64,000 nt of DNA. It comes from Globodera rostochiensis (Eukaryota; Nematoda; Chromadorea; Rhabditida; Heteroderidae). A program made the translations under genes and the position numbers. The stretch lies in the NCBI GenBank assembly GCA_018350325.1, contig JAEVLN010000016.1:2159682-2223681 (forward strand), written 5' to 3'. Shown piece after piece: positions 23,763-35,800 of the stretch; positions within the stretch are counted from its first letter, which is position 1; every line of letters begins with the position of its first letter. The notes beneath the pieces were generated by a model. The model was not told where the DNA came from. It ran no database searches and saw nothing but the letters and a program-made list of their open reading frames with translations.

Positions 23763-24948
23763 TACCATAAATTGGATGAACATTGGGGCTGGTTAATATG
23801 ACAAGTTATCAAAATATATATATATATTGATATTCTTAAAGTTGTTGTGACTCTTTATACCGAATAAAATCATTCTATACATGAAATGGCATTTTTGAAC
23901 TAAGATATTTAATGCCGAGAATCATAAATATTCATTCGCAATTAAATTGCAGAGCCTTTTGTTAACGCGAGTGTCGTCAGATTTATGCTTGTTGATAAAA
24001 TATAAAAAAGGTAACAAAATTAAATAAATTAATATCCAGAAAACAAAATAAATTATTAGAAGATATGGTTCCGGTAAACATCCAAGTACCGGTGATTCTA
24101 TAAAATATAATAAATTTAATTAAGAAAAATTAGCAAATTGAGCCTTGATTTTGGTTTATTTTTTAATTAGTTTTATATTTATCGACGATCCTTTTAATAG
24201 TGTGTTTCGGTAGTCGTCCCGCATGTAAAGCAGCGTCCGTTTATATATTAAAATTAACATTACGCAGTCGAGTTGTAACCTAAGATATTTCGATGTATTT
24301 AATGATTGTTTCTATTTTGAATTGTTTTTTAAAATTTGTTAATAATTAGAAACTTTTGGTTTATTTATTCAGACATTTTCTAATTTTAACAATATTCGCC
24401 TTTAAGGTTTTATTTTCAGTTTAATAGTTTATATTTATTTACTGTACTTTATTGACAATAAAAAATTTAAATGCATTTTTATATTTAGGATAAATGATCT
24501 TCAATAAACAACATTGACAAATAGTACTTTGGAAATTTTTAAAATTACTGCTGAAACAAGCAGAAAAGGTTTTATTTTTTTACCACCGAGTTTTTCTGGG
24601 ATTTTTTATTCTTAAATTTTTTTTGTTTTAAGACTTATAGTTTGTTAGAGTAGTTTTTTTGTTTTAAATCTTTTTTTAGAGTTTTGAAAAAACTGAAAAA
24701 TTAGAATAATAAAAAACTAATAAAAATTCCTAAGAATCTGAAGCACCAAGATCTAAAGGTTTTTTTAATATTTGTCTACTGCTAGTTTTTCTTTTGTTCT
24801 AAAAAATTACTTTTTCCCGTACCTTGATATAAGAAACAATTAATATCCAAACATTGCTAGCAAATATAGCGAACTAAAAATGAATAATGACATGTCATGC
24901 TCGTCCCGATATATAATGAAAATGTAAATGATTTTATTAAATGACAAT
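23763..24948. other. AT-rich stretch, no gene seen
   Basis: A/T-rich. Short GC-richer patches near 23940-23990 and 24200-24240 are not coding-like. The left end of the first foldback element starts at 24949. Confidence 0.4.
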
Positions 24949-25487
24949 CAGTGTTTTGCTGTTCCAACAATTTTGAACCTGTTCCTGTTCCTGTTCTGTT
25001 CTGAAATCTTAGAACAGCCTGTCTGTTCTGTTCCTGTTCTGTTCTGAAATCTTAGAACAGCCTATCTGTTCTGTTCCTGTTCTGTTCCGACCTCGAGAAC
25101 AGAACAGGAACAGGAACAGAACAGGAACAGAACAGAGTAAACTGTTCTTAGACTGTTCCAAATGAAAAATTTTCCGAGTGAAATTCAGTCTGAAATTTTA
25201 ATCGATGATTCATTGATCAAAGTGTTCGTCACTTCCTAGTGATGCTCGAGACCTAACTTTAACAAGAGTTGCCCCCGAGACTCGAGAATTGACTCCCAAA
25301 AATCCGAGACTTTTACCAAAATATTTTAAGTTAGGTTCAAAATAGGTTTGCTCCCGAACCCTTAGGGGTGGGAAAATGGTATGTCAGGGAAGGTCGGGGT
25401 TGGCCATGTCGGGGGTCCGGGACGACCCAATTTTGAGAATGGGGAGCAACTCTAGTGAAAAAATATATACTTTTGGGGGGGGGGGGT

Positions 25488-25511
25488 CGGCGGTGCCGAT
25501 AGGCGCCGCCG
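25488..25511 (-). other. Conserved GC-rich hairpin, copy 1
   Basis: CGGCGGTGCC-GATA-GGCGCCGCCG forms a 10-bp stem with one G-T pair and a 4-base loop. Read on the minus strand, the surrounding 27 bases (25487-25513) are identical to 45775-45801. It lies about 240 bp downstream of the tRNA-like A-box on that strand. A run of 12 G precedes it on the plus strand. Function unknown: an RNA stem, a protein site or a transposition signal are all possible. Confidence 0.85.
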
Positions 25512-25689
25512 AGAAAATTTTGAATTTTGACTTAACTTGTTAAGGGATTTGCAACCATTTTTTGAAGATTTTGATGGAATTGTTAAAAAAATGGTCTTGA
25601 TTTTTAAAAACAAAAGGGTACCCCTATGATTTTTTTCTCAAGTTTAATGAAACAAATAAAAAATTTTTCAAAAAATATTAAATCTAACA

Positions 25690-25757
25690 CTAGGAAAAGT
25701 TGAACCTTAGACAAAATTGAACCAAGGCACACACTTTAACCACTGCGCCACATGAGA
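25690..25757 (-). ncRNA. tRNA-like Pol III promoter relic in foldback 1
   Basis: On the minus strand TGGCGCAGTGG (25750-25740) matches the tRNA A-box. GGTTCAACTTT (25706-25696) is a degenerate B-box, and the 33-base spacing is that of a tRNA gene. The acceptor and T stems do not pair well, so this is not a functional tRNA. It resembles the tRNA-derived head of a SINE. T-runs follow about 25 bases later and could end a Pol III transcript. Inference from box motifs only. Confidence 0.5.
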
Positions 25758-26010
25758 TCATGATGAATCGTTGGAAAATTTCAAATATATTACTCAATCA
25801 AGTTCAATTCTTCAATTTTTACCCTGTTCTAGCTTGGCCTGTTCTGTTCCTGTTCTGTTCCTGTTCTGTTCCTGTTCCAAGGATTTTGAATCTGTTCCTG
25901 TTCCTGTGCTGTTCTGAAATCTTAGAACAGAACAGAACAGGAACAGGAACAGGAACAGAACAGGAACAGAACAGGAACAGAACAGGCCAAGCTGGAACAG
26001 CAAAACACTG

Positions 26011-26484
26011 GAGAATACATACCTTGTATTGATTAATTCAAATAAACAATCTAAAATAATTGAAAGCCAAAAAATACTTAATATAAACCCTGAAGTATTA
26101 AAATGTTTTATGCACACGTCGGAAGCCATTCGACCTTCACGAACAAAAAACTTTACTGAAAAATTGAATATTTAAATGTCCTTTTTAAATTTACAAATTT
26201 GAATTAATAGTTGTTAAAATATACACAAAAACAAATAGCAATGACCAGACAACTCGGGTTAACTTTGTACCGTGATATACAGTAAAATATTTTTGTTAAG
26301 AAAAATTGTTGGTGATTTATATTAAAGTTAACGCAATGCGCAACGTCGTGGAAGATTAGTTGAACAGCACAAAGAGGACAAGTAATGAAGAGACATGTGA
26401 GGCATAATTAAATCGACCGAATGCTTAATGCGGTTATAAACTTACTTGAGTAAAGATAGAATAAATAAATTAATTTTATTTTAA
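26011..26484. other. AT-rich stretch, no gene seen
   Basis: A/T-rich with a weak GC patch at about 26335-26400 that has stops on the plus strand. Nothing assigned. Confidence 0.4.
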
Positions 26485-26850
26485 AACTTTAGAAAAAATA
26501 ATCTACCTAAATTTAATTACCCAATTGTTGGGCTGCGTAGCAAGAAATTAAACTATACGCTATTTAAAAACCATTTTAATCGTTTGGAGGAAATACTAGA
26601 TGACTCGAGAGCGCCTGGTCGCCAGTCTGCTGCAGCCGAACAGCTCATTGGCTGCACTGAGCCTGTCTTAAACTTTTTTCTAAATTTGGCTAAAATATGT
26701 TCTTTGATGAACTGTTTTGTAAAAATGAACATCAATTTGGCACAATGGGGCCACTTGCTTCTGACATTAAATCGGATTCAATATCTAAAAAATATCTTTA
26801 TAAATGTTTTTTACCCTTTTTTTGAATTGTCAACCATAATCAACCTTTAG
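26485..26850 (+). CDS. 121-codon open frame, likely exon of unknown gene
   Basis: The frame is open between TAA at 26482 and TAG at 26850, long for this base composition. The first half is strongly coding-like (FNYPIVGLRSKKLNYTLFKN, LEEILDDSRAPGRQSAAAEQ, LIGCTEPV) and sits in a GC-rich block. From about residue 65 it becomes hydrophobic and A/T-driven, so the true exon may end near 26672. There is no ATG in the coding-like part. A second coding-like block (27030-27110) shares TTGGCTGC with the end of this one, and joining there keeps the frame open. No family recognised. Confidence 0.4.
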   Translation, partial: NFRKNNLPKFNYPIVGLRSKKLNYTLFKNHFNRLEEILDDSRAPGRQSAAAEQLIGCTEPVLNFFLNLAKICSLMNCFVKMNINLAQWGHLLLTLNRIQYLKNIFINVFYPFFELSTIINL

Positions 26851-27751
26851 TAATCATAAAATCCCAAAATATAAAAAAGAAAAAGTAAAGAAGCCAAGTT
26901 GCATTTTATTTTTAATATAATTTTATCTATGAAGCTAAAGATAAATTGTGCTATCTACACATGATTGAAAAATAAAATGAATCGTTCCAAATAAATATAA
27001 AATTTTTTTCTTATCCGTTATAAAAATAATTTGGCTGCCGCTGGAGAACAAGGCGGATTTCCAAAGGCTGGATCGCATTTGAAAGATACAAAAGGGATGG
27101 GACTATTAGACCAAAATTAATTTATTTATTGATCAGAAGCTTGTTGCAAGTTTTTAAGGAAAACCCAATATTTATATCAATAAAAAATATTCAATTTTAT
27201 TGACTACCATTTTAATGCTGCAATTTAAATTAAATAACGTCAAAACGAAATTCCGGTTTAATTAATTACATTTAAATTTTTGTCTGATGGTCATTGTATT
27301 CAAATAAAAAATAATGATATTTAAAAAACAATTATTAAATGATAATTACGTAAATTTAACTGTTCGGTAATAAATCACAAGTTATTGTTAAAAAGCGGAA
27401 TAAATGGGAGGTGACTCTATGAATGCAAAGCAAACATTTATATCATTTTTTATAAATTTATAAATAAACTTTCACCAATATGCATAAGTTTTAATTGTTG
27501 CTCCACAATTTAAATGCTTGTGATCATTCTACAAAAAAGTTTATAAAGATCATTTATATGTCGCAAAGTAATTATTAATTTGCTTTCTTCATTAACTTCC
27601 GGTAATTTTTTATGAAATATCAAAAGTTCAATATTATTACATTTAAATTAACCTTTTTTTCAATTGTTTGATTTCCATTTATTAGTTATTCGATATTTTA
27701 TTATTTATTTTCGTAAATAAAACATACATATTCAATTCAGTTGTGGATTTA
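26851..27751. other. AT-rich stretch with one islet at 27.05 kb
   Basis: The block at 27030-27110 is open in two plus frames: AAGEQGGFPKAGSHLKDTKG in one, and RISKGWIAFERYKRDGTIRP in the other for 55 codons. Its start TTTGGCTGC echoes the end of the preceding frame. No splice sites. Otherwise A/T-rich. Confidence 0.35.
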
Positions 27752-28322
27752 ATAAATTTCAATATGAACTACTTTTTTTTTGTCTTTGCACGCAAAGCAG
27801 CCATATTATTTTTAAATATTTCAAATATTCTTACATTATATTTATGGAATTTTTGTATAAGCGTTAAAATATGTTCATGTCCAATTTTAGATAATTAAAT
27901 TATTTTTTTTGCTGTACATAAATACATAATAAACCAACGCTCGGTTTTGCCCGCAAACCTGCACACTTAACGGTTGGATTGAAATCACAAAAGAATTTAT
28001 TAAAATTTTGCTGTTATAAAGCCGTCTATTTTTTAAGTGCAATTAATAATGAAAACCTTCTTTTAATAATTTTGACTATTTTACTTGTTGTTTTCATATC
28101 AATTTGTTGTGTCAAATATAAGGAATCTACTGTGCGCTTGAATGGAACCTTGGTCTTCTTGCAGAAATGAACTAATTCGCGGCATCGAAGTGATAAATTT
28201 ATTTATTTTATAATGACAACAAGTAAATTCTCGATATTTGTTGTATAATATATTTATTCATACAAATTCTTACCTTTTCTTTTATCCGGCATGGTTTTTC
28301 ATAATCGTTTGCGTAAGCGAAT
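27752..28322 (+). repeat. Dispersed repeat, copy 2 (~0.57 kb)
   Basis: Same-orientation partner of 4922-5476, about 23 kb away, with the same GC-richer patches and the same TTTGCGTAA near-palindrome at its right end. A 63-codon frame (27979-28170, from TTG) with one hydrophobic segment is present only in this copy; the other copy has an insertion and stop. The copies differ by small indels in A/T runs, typical of drift in non-coding sequence. Confidence 0.8.
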
Positions 28323-30046
28323 ATTGAATTATTTTTATTCATTCAATATTGCGAGGAAAATGCTTTTTTAAAATTTTGAATATTAATTTGTATTTTATTT
28401 TGAATATAATTATTATTACATTTAACAACCTTTCCCTGCGCTTGAGCTGTTGCGCGGCCTGTCCTTGTAGTGATCCTCGATCACGGAGCCACGCTCTAGC
28501 AAAATAATTTAAATTTTTTTAAATTTGGTAAAAGATTTTTATTATTGAGGCATATAATTTCAACATATTTGCATTTTAAGTAGTGAATGTTGAAAAAGAT
28601 GCTTTTTAGTTCATTAATTGTTATTTATTTGAGATGCATTTTTTATAATGTCAGCAACTTTAAAAAATATTTGTGTTTAATTCTTTTTATTATCTTTGCA
28701 TATTTGTCACTTTATTAAAACGGTTATTATTACATAAATATTATGATATTAAATACCGGCAAAGATTTTTAACAATTTAATTTTTGTTTAATTTTTTAAA
28801 ATATAAGTGCAATTAAAAAAAAAAATTTTTGACTTTTAAAAGAAATCAATTTAAAAAAATTATTTATGGCTTAGCTCCCAAAAAAATTTGTTTTTTTATA
28901 ATTTTTGTCAGTTTAATTTTTTCAATATATATATTTTGTAAAATGAATTTTTTGGAGGTTATACCATTTTAAAATATTTTTGTTTTATTAAAAAATTTCA
29001 CTTTGGTTGGCTATTTTTTAAAATACTGTCATTAAAGCAAATTTGTATTATTCATATTATTTTTAAAACAACTTTCTTAGCCGATCGAATAAATAAATGT
29101 GAAGGATGTTGCGTTTTCAATTTTTAATTTTAAAATTATGAATTAATGATGTTAGTAAATTGACAAAAAAAAAATTGAAGTAAACGATTTTGAATGTGAA
29201 CGTGGTGGCAATTTGCTTAATTGCTTTTTATTTAACTTATCGATATTATATTTATCATAATCGCAACTTATTATTATCTAATTATTTATTTATAAAAATC
29301 ATATGCAATCTGTTAGCTAGAAAATTAATATTTGTTTTCAACAGATGGAATAGCGGTATTTTCTGTTAAAATTTAATTATCATTGAACCAGCTCTTGCAC
29401 TTATGTAATCTATGCATTCATTTTTCTTTATATTTATAACTTTAAATTTGGAAAATAAAAAGCTATATAATTAATTTAAAGTATTAAAAGCATTATAAAC
29501 TGGGATTTTATATTAATCAAAACCTTCAGTTTTTTTTAAGATTAAGAAAAAATATTGGTTACCTTTTTAATAATGCTTTAAATGATCTCTTATCTATTTT
29601 TAAATAAAATTTTCTTATAATAAGAATATACGGCAAACCGCATTAAAATGTAAAATCATATATGTACTCACTAAATACCAAACTAAAAAACTCATAATAT
29701 GTGGAATGGCAATAAGATTCAAAAATTTATTAAATAAGAATTTGTTAAATAGCTGGAATTTTTGAATGCCTTCGTAACTGAGCAAGATTAATTTTATTGC
29801 AGATTTTATATCGCTGATATATTATTTAACAGTTTGAAAATTTAATCTTTCATCTTTGATTAAAAAATCTTCTTATCTGGAGAAGTAAAAATTAAATACG
29901 AAAAAATCTAATAATTAGTTAAAAAAAGATAAATTATTTAATTTGCATAATATAAAATTATGATTTATCAATTGAGTTAAAAATTTGTCCGTTCATTTGC
30001 CTGCCTATAACAAGAGTTAAAATATTTATTATTATTAATGAAATAG
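28323..30046. other. AT-rich stretch, no gene seen
   Basis: Just right of the repeat ATTGAAT and ATTCAAT form a small hairpin. A GC patch at 28430-28500 (CCTGCGCTTGAGCTGTTGCG) has no open frame of note. The rest is low complexity. Confidence 0.4.
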
Positions 30047-30166
30047 GTTAATTTAAGTAAAGTAGCTAAAAACAATACGAAAAGGTACATCGCCTACGCA
30101 GCCATATTAGAACGGCAAGTGAGAGACGTCGACGACTATAACGTTGCAGAGCGCATCATGAGCTAA
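30047..30166 (+). other. Coding-like islet, 39 codons
   Basis: Open after TAG at 30044 and ending in TAA at 30164-30166. It reads NTKRYIAYAAILERQVRDV then DDYNVAERIMS. The composition is balanced and helix-prone, in a compact GC-rich block. No ATG and no evident acceptor. Looks like the C-terminal exon of a gene or a surviving fragment. Unknown family. Confidence 0.3.
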
Positions 30167-30519
30167 TTCTAACGAATTAATAAAAATAATAAAAAATTAA
30201 AAGCAAATTTTACCTACAAATATTGTATAGCAATAAAAAATAAATTTTAAAAAATTCCTTTAAAGAAAGCAAAATAAATTAATGATATTATAGGCAGTAA
30301 CGATAAAATTCATATTATATTTCGAAAATATTAATCAACTGAGAAATAAAAGTTAATTCAAATGATAATTATTTGACACAATAAGAAGAGAATTTAAAAT
30401 TATTTATATTTGGACAAAAAAGTAAGTCCACATAATTCCTGTTTTGATGCCAAAAAATAACTTCATTCGTGGGGAGATTCGCGGGGACAATAACTGAAAA
30501 CTTAACCCATTAATTTTAA

Positions 30520-30562
30520 AATAAAGTGTAAAGTGTAAAGTGTAAAGCGTAAATCGTAAATA
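30520..30562 (+). repeat. Heptamer tandem repeat (GTGTAAA-type)
   Basis: Three near-perfect copies of AGTGTAA followed by two drifted copies (GCGTAAA, TCGTAAA). A simple microsatellite in A/T-rich DNA. Confidence 0.75.
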
Positions 30563-30994
30563 TATAATTTATTTTATTAAAATTATGTATCAATGTAACT
30601 GTTTCAAAAATAAAAAAAAATTTACAAATGCCAGAAACTTTTATATAAACAAAATAATGATTGGCAAACAGCGTGGACGAAATGAATAAAATTGTACATT
30701 AAATAAAAAACGATTTAACATAATAAATTTAAAAAATTTAAAATGACTACCCAAAATTCAGATAATAATTGCTAAAACTCTTCATTTTAAAAATTTTTTT
30801 CTATATTGCTATATTTCATCGTAATTTATGTAATATAAATTAAAAAATTTTAAATTTTAACTAACCCAAAATAAATTTGCAAAATTAGGAATTTTAATGC
30901 GTTTAAATTCATTATATTTTTATACCAAATCAGAAAATTCACCCCAATCAATTATTGTATAAATAGAGAAATTTTAAAACCATTCAAAAAATAG

Positions 30995-31084
30995 ATAACC
31001 TATTATTGTGACAAGGCATGGGAGAGGTGTCTGAAAATGACGGCAGTGAACTCCGATCATGAAAGAGCATACAACAGGAAATAA
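30995..31084 (+). other. Coding-like islet, 29 codons
   Basis: Between TAG and TAA the plus strand reads ITYYCDKAWERCLKMTAV then NSDHERAYNRK. The peptide is rich in residues A/T-rich DNA rarely encodes (Trp, Cys, Ala, Arg). No start codon or splice signals. It may belong with the islet at 30047, as both are on the plus strand, but nothing in the sequence joins them. Confidence 0.27.
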
Positions 31085-33534
31085 TAAAAACAATAGTTGA
31101 TCATTACTATGCGGGTATCTATAATATATGTCGAGTAAAATATATAACATCTTTTTTACAGCTAAACTCGGCCGAAAACAAAAAATAAAATTGCATAACT
31201 AAATATGTTCCGGCATCGAAAAAGGAAAAATATTTGAGCATTTTGGATCATTAATAACCATTCGCCAAATAAATTTATTATCCTAGCAAAACAAATAAAA
31301 GAAATTTAATGAATAAGAATACAATTGAACAATGCAATTATAGAACACCAATTAGAAGATGTAAATTCAGAAAAGATCCAATGATTTATAAAAATAGGTA
31401 AATAAAAATAATTATAAAATGAGAATTATATTATGTCGGAATGCAAATTAAATAATAAATAATGACTTAGTAATTTTAATTTACACCTAAAAAAGCTGAT
31501 TTGGCAATTAAAATCTCAGTCAAATTCAATTAAATATTTAAAAAAAAGAAAATAGCTTAAAACAAATGGCGATCCCATTATCAGTCTTAAATAATGTGCG
31601 TTCTGTTAAGCGTACATCAGAATAACTGCTTGCAATGTTCGAGATCGTTCAAAACTCTAAAAGGACCATAAAACAGTTATTTATCAATGCACAAAGGAAA
31701 ATTATTTTATTTTGTAATGCTTTTTAATATTTAATTATTAATTTTTTTGTTGGATTTAGTTCATTATAGGTTTTTACATTTTCATGTTCAGTTTTGCTTT
31801 TATGACAGCTTTTTTTAATAGGTTTTATATTATTTTTATTTTTACTTTTCTAGGTTGGATTGTGCTCGTGGAGAATTTTTGACTTTTTTTGGTCATTTTC
31901 TTTTTCAAACGCTTTCTTTTCGTGGTTTAATGGTATTTTTTAAAGGGTGATTAATTTTTCAATATTCCAAGTTTTAATATAATAAAACGTAAAGAATAAT
32001 AATAACAGTAATCGCAGGCGTACAAATTTTGTTTTTTGTGCCTTTATTCCAGAGGAATGAGCCTATTGTAAAGGCTGTCTGGAATACTGAAGAAATATTT
32101 GCGAAATTTTTTTTTAATCTCCGAATGAGAAAGTTGACAGAACTAACAAAATTTATTTAAATTAAAATAAACTAAAAAAGACAGGCGGGAAGAACATTGG
32201 AAATTTTTCCTAAATTACAAATAAATAAGACTATTTAAAAAGCTGTATTGGCAATGGCCAAACGTGACTAATAAATAATAACTTTAACATAAAACTAATG
32301 AGTTATTTGAACACAAATGATAATTAATAAGAGAAAAGTAAACTAAAACAATTGCAAAATAAAATTACAAACGCGTATAATATTAACACAATAAATTAAG
32401 GTGGTAATAATTAACATATCTGTTGTTAAAACAGCCGTCCGCAGCCATTCGATGTTACGAATATGCGTAAAAGGCATAAAAGAATATTTAAAAATCATCA
32501 GATGGCTGGCGCTCATTTGCTTGAACGCAATTGGCTAATAAATTGGATATTCTGAATGGTTATTTTGTTATATTAATTTAAACAAAAAGATTTAAAAAAC
32601 ATACCTATTTAACTTTTAAATACGTCTTGAAAATTTAACAATCAAACACGATTTTCACAGAAAACTAGGCTCTCAAGTGTGGTGGACTAAGCTTGCTGCT
32701 GTACGAACGCTACACTACAGACAAGAGAGTAAAATTAATTTTTACAAATTTTGAAACCCAGTTCACAAATACGCCGTCAATGCATGCAACAAGCAAAACT
32801 TGGGAATTAAAAAAATAGCATTTACCTTAAAAAATGCGGCTCTTCTTCTGACTGAATGAGGCTACTGGACCGACTGCATTTTCGAAATGCTGTGCTAAGG
32901 GAGAAGTGAAAACTTCTAATACTGCAAAAATTTAAAAAAGCATGTTGAATTACATTATTTGAAATTAAAAATATTCTATTATTTTTTTTAATTTATAATC
33001 ATTAACTCAAGAAAGAAGTATAATTCGTTTATAAAGATGAAAACAAAACGACATTTATTTTACAACTAAAAAATACATAAAAAATTAAATAATTAACAAA
33101 ATGTTAAACTCAATGAAATACAAAATGAGCTAAATAAAATATTTAATTTTAAAATAACATTGGCTGAAAAGTAAAGCTGAAAACAATTGATATTTATTTC
33201 TACATTAAATACCATTAATAACTTGTTTGACGTATATCGTAATCTTTTCACTAAAAAATGAACAAATTTTGCAAAAAAAAATTTCAATATGAATTAGAAT
33301 AATATAGCTGATCAATCGGTTGAATAGAATTTTATTTGTACAAAAGCACTGCATGGGAAAATTAACAATTATAAGAAAAAGATAAAAAAATTTTTTGAGT
33401 ATTTTATACAAACGAAACGAAAAAAAATGTAACAAAAACAAATATAAAAAAAACATTGAAAAAGTTCGAACTTTGTGGGTGCATTTGGGTATAAGATTTG
33501 GTCTTAAAGCGTACATTTTGAATACAAAATCTTG
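31085..33534. other. AT-rich stretch, no gene supported
   Basis: Scattered GC-richer patches (31600-31660, 32430-32530, 32670-32720, 32835-32900) are short and mostly stop-ridden. Minus frames at 33093-33516 are Phe/Leu/Ile-rich low complexity. Confidence 0.4.
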
Positions 33535-33880
33535 AACTTTTCGGTTTTTATTGCTATTACAAATTTATTTAATAAAAACAAAATTTCTAATTATAAACCC
33601 AAAATATATAATAAAACCTTAATTTTTATTTATAATCTCAACGATGGTTACGCAACGAACACGCGCTGCAAATTTGAGGCTCGGAGTCTGCAAAATCGTA
33701 ATTTTTTCATTTGTCACAAAAATTAAGATATTAAATTATTAATAAATATATAACGTGAGCTTTTTAAAATTTTAAACTTTTTGGTTTTTATTGCTATTAC
33801 AAATTTATTTGAATAAAAGCAAAATTTACTAATTGTTAACCAAAAATATTATAATAAAACCCTAATTTTTATTTATAATT
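33535..33880 (+). repeat. Direct duplication, ~105 bp, 240 bp apart
   Basis: 33535-33636 and 33775-33880 share TTTTTATTGCTATTACAAAT and the following A/T-rich sequence with small indels. Between them lies a GC-richer patch (33645-33700) that is open on the plus strand (DGYATNTRCKFEARSLQN). Confidence 0.75.
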
Positions 33881-35599
33881 AAATAATGTAAGAAGTTATT
33901 TCTTGATTAAATGAAGCTAATAAATAAAATGTCCCCCTCGTCAAGTGACTTCTGGTCATCACATCGCTATTGGTGAAAAATTGTAAAAACTTATAAATAC
34001 TAATAAGCTTAAATTATATTTTTTCATGATATACCTTACAACAAGACGAATCGTCTTTGTAATTTGACAATTAAAAATTTATAAACTTGTAAATAACAAG
34101 TTTTTAATAAGCAATTTTTCAATGTAAAAAACAAACATTAGTAATTCTTTTTTAAATATGATAATATCATTTATTAATTTGTAGAGATCTCGATGTGTAG
34201 AGACCCTTAAAGGTCTTCTTTGGTTCAGATTAATTTTTCCACATAATAGTTTTATAAAATCGGTTAAATAAAATAAATTTTAGAATTGCCATCCAATTAA
34301 AAAAAAAAGAATAAAAATCGGGTGCCCGACTTGTATTGTTTAATCCCACAATGTCAGCATTTCCGCGAGGTACATCGACTACGTCAAATATTTCATTATT
34401 TCAAGGCATTACTGAATATTGCATAAAGATTAATAAATGAATATTATTTCTAAACATTACATAACAAGAAAGAAGCCGAAATTGATGAATTAACTACAAA
34501 TAATAATGCTAATATTAAAAGATTATAAATAAATTTTGATAAATTTAACAAACGCTAAACATAATAAGCGATAGGTTAACAAATTTTATTCTATTTCTAA
34601 GCAATATTGTAATAAAATTACCTAATTAATTTTTAATCTACTATTAAATATCTTAATACAAAACAAATTTTCAAAAAATTTTAAATTGGATGAAGAAGAA
34701 AAAGGATGCAAAATGCATTCCGGCACCTACACGAATGTCTGCAGGAGCAACACAACAAAAACAAATCGACAGAAGTCATTAAAGATAAAAAAATAGTAAA
34801 AAATGTCGATACATTACAATTCGTTAAATACAATAGTTTTTTAAAGCCACCAAAAAAAAATAAGCTGTACTAAAATTCATCAGATAAAGCCAACTAAAAC
34901 AAATAATGCTCTACATCCAACTTTCATCACCGAAGTGCATCAAAATAAGAACCCTAGGAAGATCCGCCATGGTTTTGTTGACTTAGCAAAAATAAAATTT
35001 ATATCTTCAATAAAGTAATACTTAAAATAAAAATCCAATGAAAAATTCGCTATTAGAAAAATGAATGATAAAATCAATAACTTAACTGATTAGTATTTGG
35101 CAACTATAATCTAAATAAAAAATGCCTTGTTTAAGCAAGATCCAAAAAACTCTTACAAAAACAAATCTAACACACAACTAATAAAATAAAATAATTACTA
35201 TGAACCAAAAAGCGAATATCAAAAACATTATCTTTAATACCAACACACATAATTCACGTGGATTAGCAAGAAAGTTATGTAAAAAGAAATATTTAAAACT
35301 AATTTTAAAATAACGGGTCAAGTCTGCGACATATTTAATCAGAAAACAGCAAACCCACCGATTAACAAACAAATAAAGTTTAAAAAGCTACCAAAATTGT
35401 CTATAGTTAGTTGGTTGTTACAATTTAAGCTGTTTAAACTTATATATAAAAAAATAAATAAATTTTTTTTGAAAAAGCAACCTAAATTACGTTTGACAAG
35501 AACAATTAAGGGGACGACGTCAAATTGATCAAAATACATAACAAATAAAAATATTAAAAAAAGATATTTGCGGCTTTAAGTTAATGAATACTTTAATAA
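33881..35599. other. AT-rich stretch, no gene seen
   Basis: Islets near 34705-34745 and 34940-34985 are short. Minus-strand frames at 35178-35539 are hydrophobic low complexity. Nothing assigned. Confidence 0.4.
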
Positions 35600-35800
35600 T
35601 GGCATTCGAGGAAGAGAAATACAAAAAATAAAACCGGTAAGGGCGTCGCTCGTCGGAGCCAGCTCCATTCTGGTGAGTGCATGGGATTCCACTCTCAAAA
35701 TCGGTCAAGCTCTTTCAGCAGACGACACCGCACGGCCGCGTATCGGTTACACTTTCTGCTCGGCGCGACTCCAAAATTAAAAAAATTAACTGCTAAATAA
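35600..35800 (+). other. Coding-like Arg/Ser-rich frame, 66 codons
   Basis: Open from TAA at 35597 to TAA at 35798-35800 across one of the most GC-rich islets in the window (35640-35770). It reads GKGVARRSQLHSGECMGF, then an Arg/Ser/His-rich stretch (NRSSSFSRRHRTAAYRLHF). A good donor string (CATTCTG then GTGAGTGC) lies at 35670-35684, so the block could instead be an exon end plus intron. No family recognised. Confidence 0.25.

Larger units (their letters stand above)
24949..26010. mobile_element. Foldback element 1, GAACAG arms, 1062 bp
   Basis: Both ends carry a perfect 18-bp terminal inverted repeat, CAGTGTTTTGCTGTTCCA (24949-24966 and, complementary, 25993-26010). Inside each end lies an arm of alternating CTGTTC/CCTGTTC hexamers with their own complements (24980-25160 and 25822-25992). 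Each arm can therefore fold on itself and on the other. CAGTG-type ends fit the hAT superfamily. An 8-bp target duplication is not visible; the abutting hexamers GACAAT and GAGAAT differ by one base. There is no transposase. The ~650-bp interior holds a tRNA-like promoter and a conserved hairpin (separate entries), shared with the element at 45253. Open frames across the arms are repeat artefacts. Confidence 0.82.

Noticed and set aside
25690..25757. Intact tRNA gene
   Set aside because: A- and B-box are present but acceptor and T stems do not pair and no credible anticodon arm forms. The same holds for 45524-45593.
25760..26129. Open frames of 90 and 105 codons on the two strands across 25.8-26.1 kb
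   Set aside because: Their residues (Glu-Gln-Asn-Arg or Leu-Phe-Cys-Ser repeats) are simply translations of GAACAG/CTGTTC hexamers in a foldback arm.
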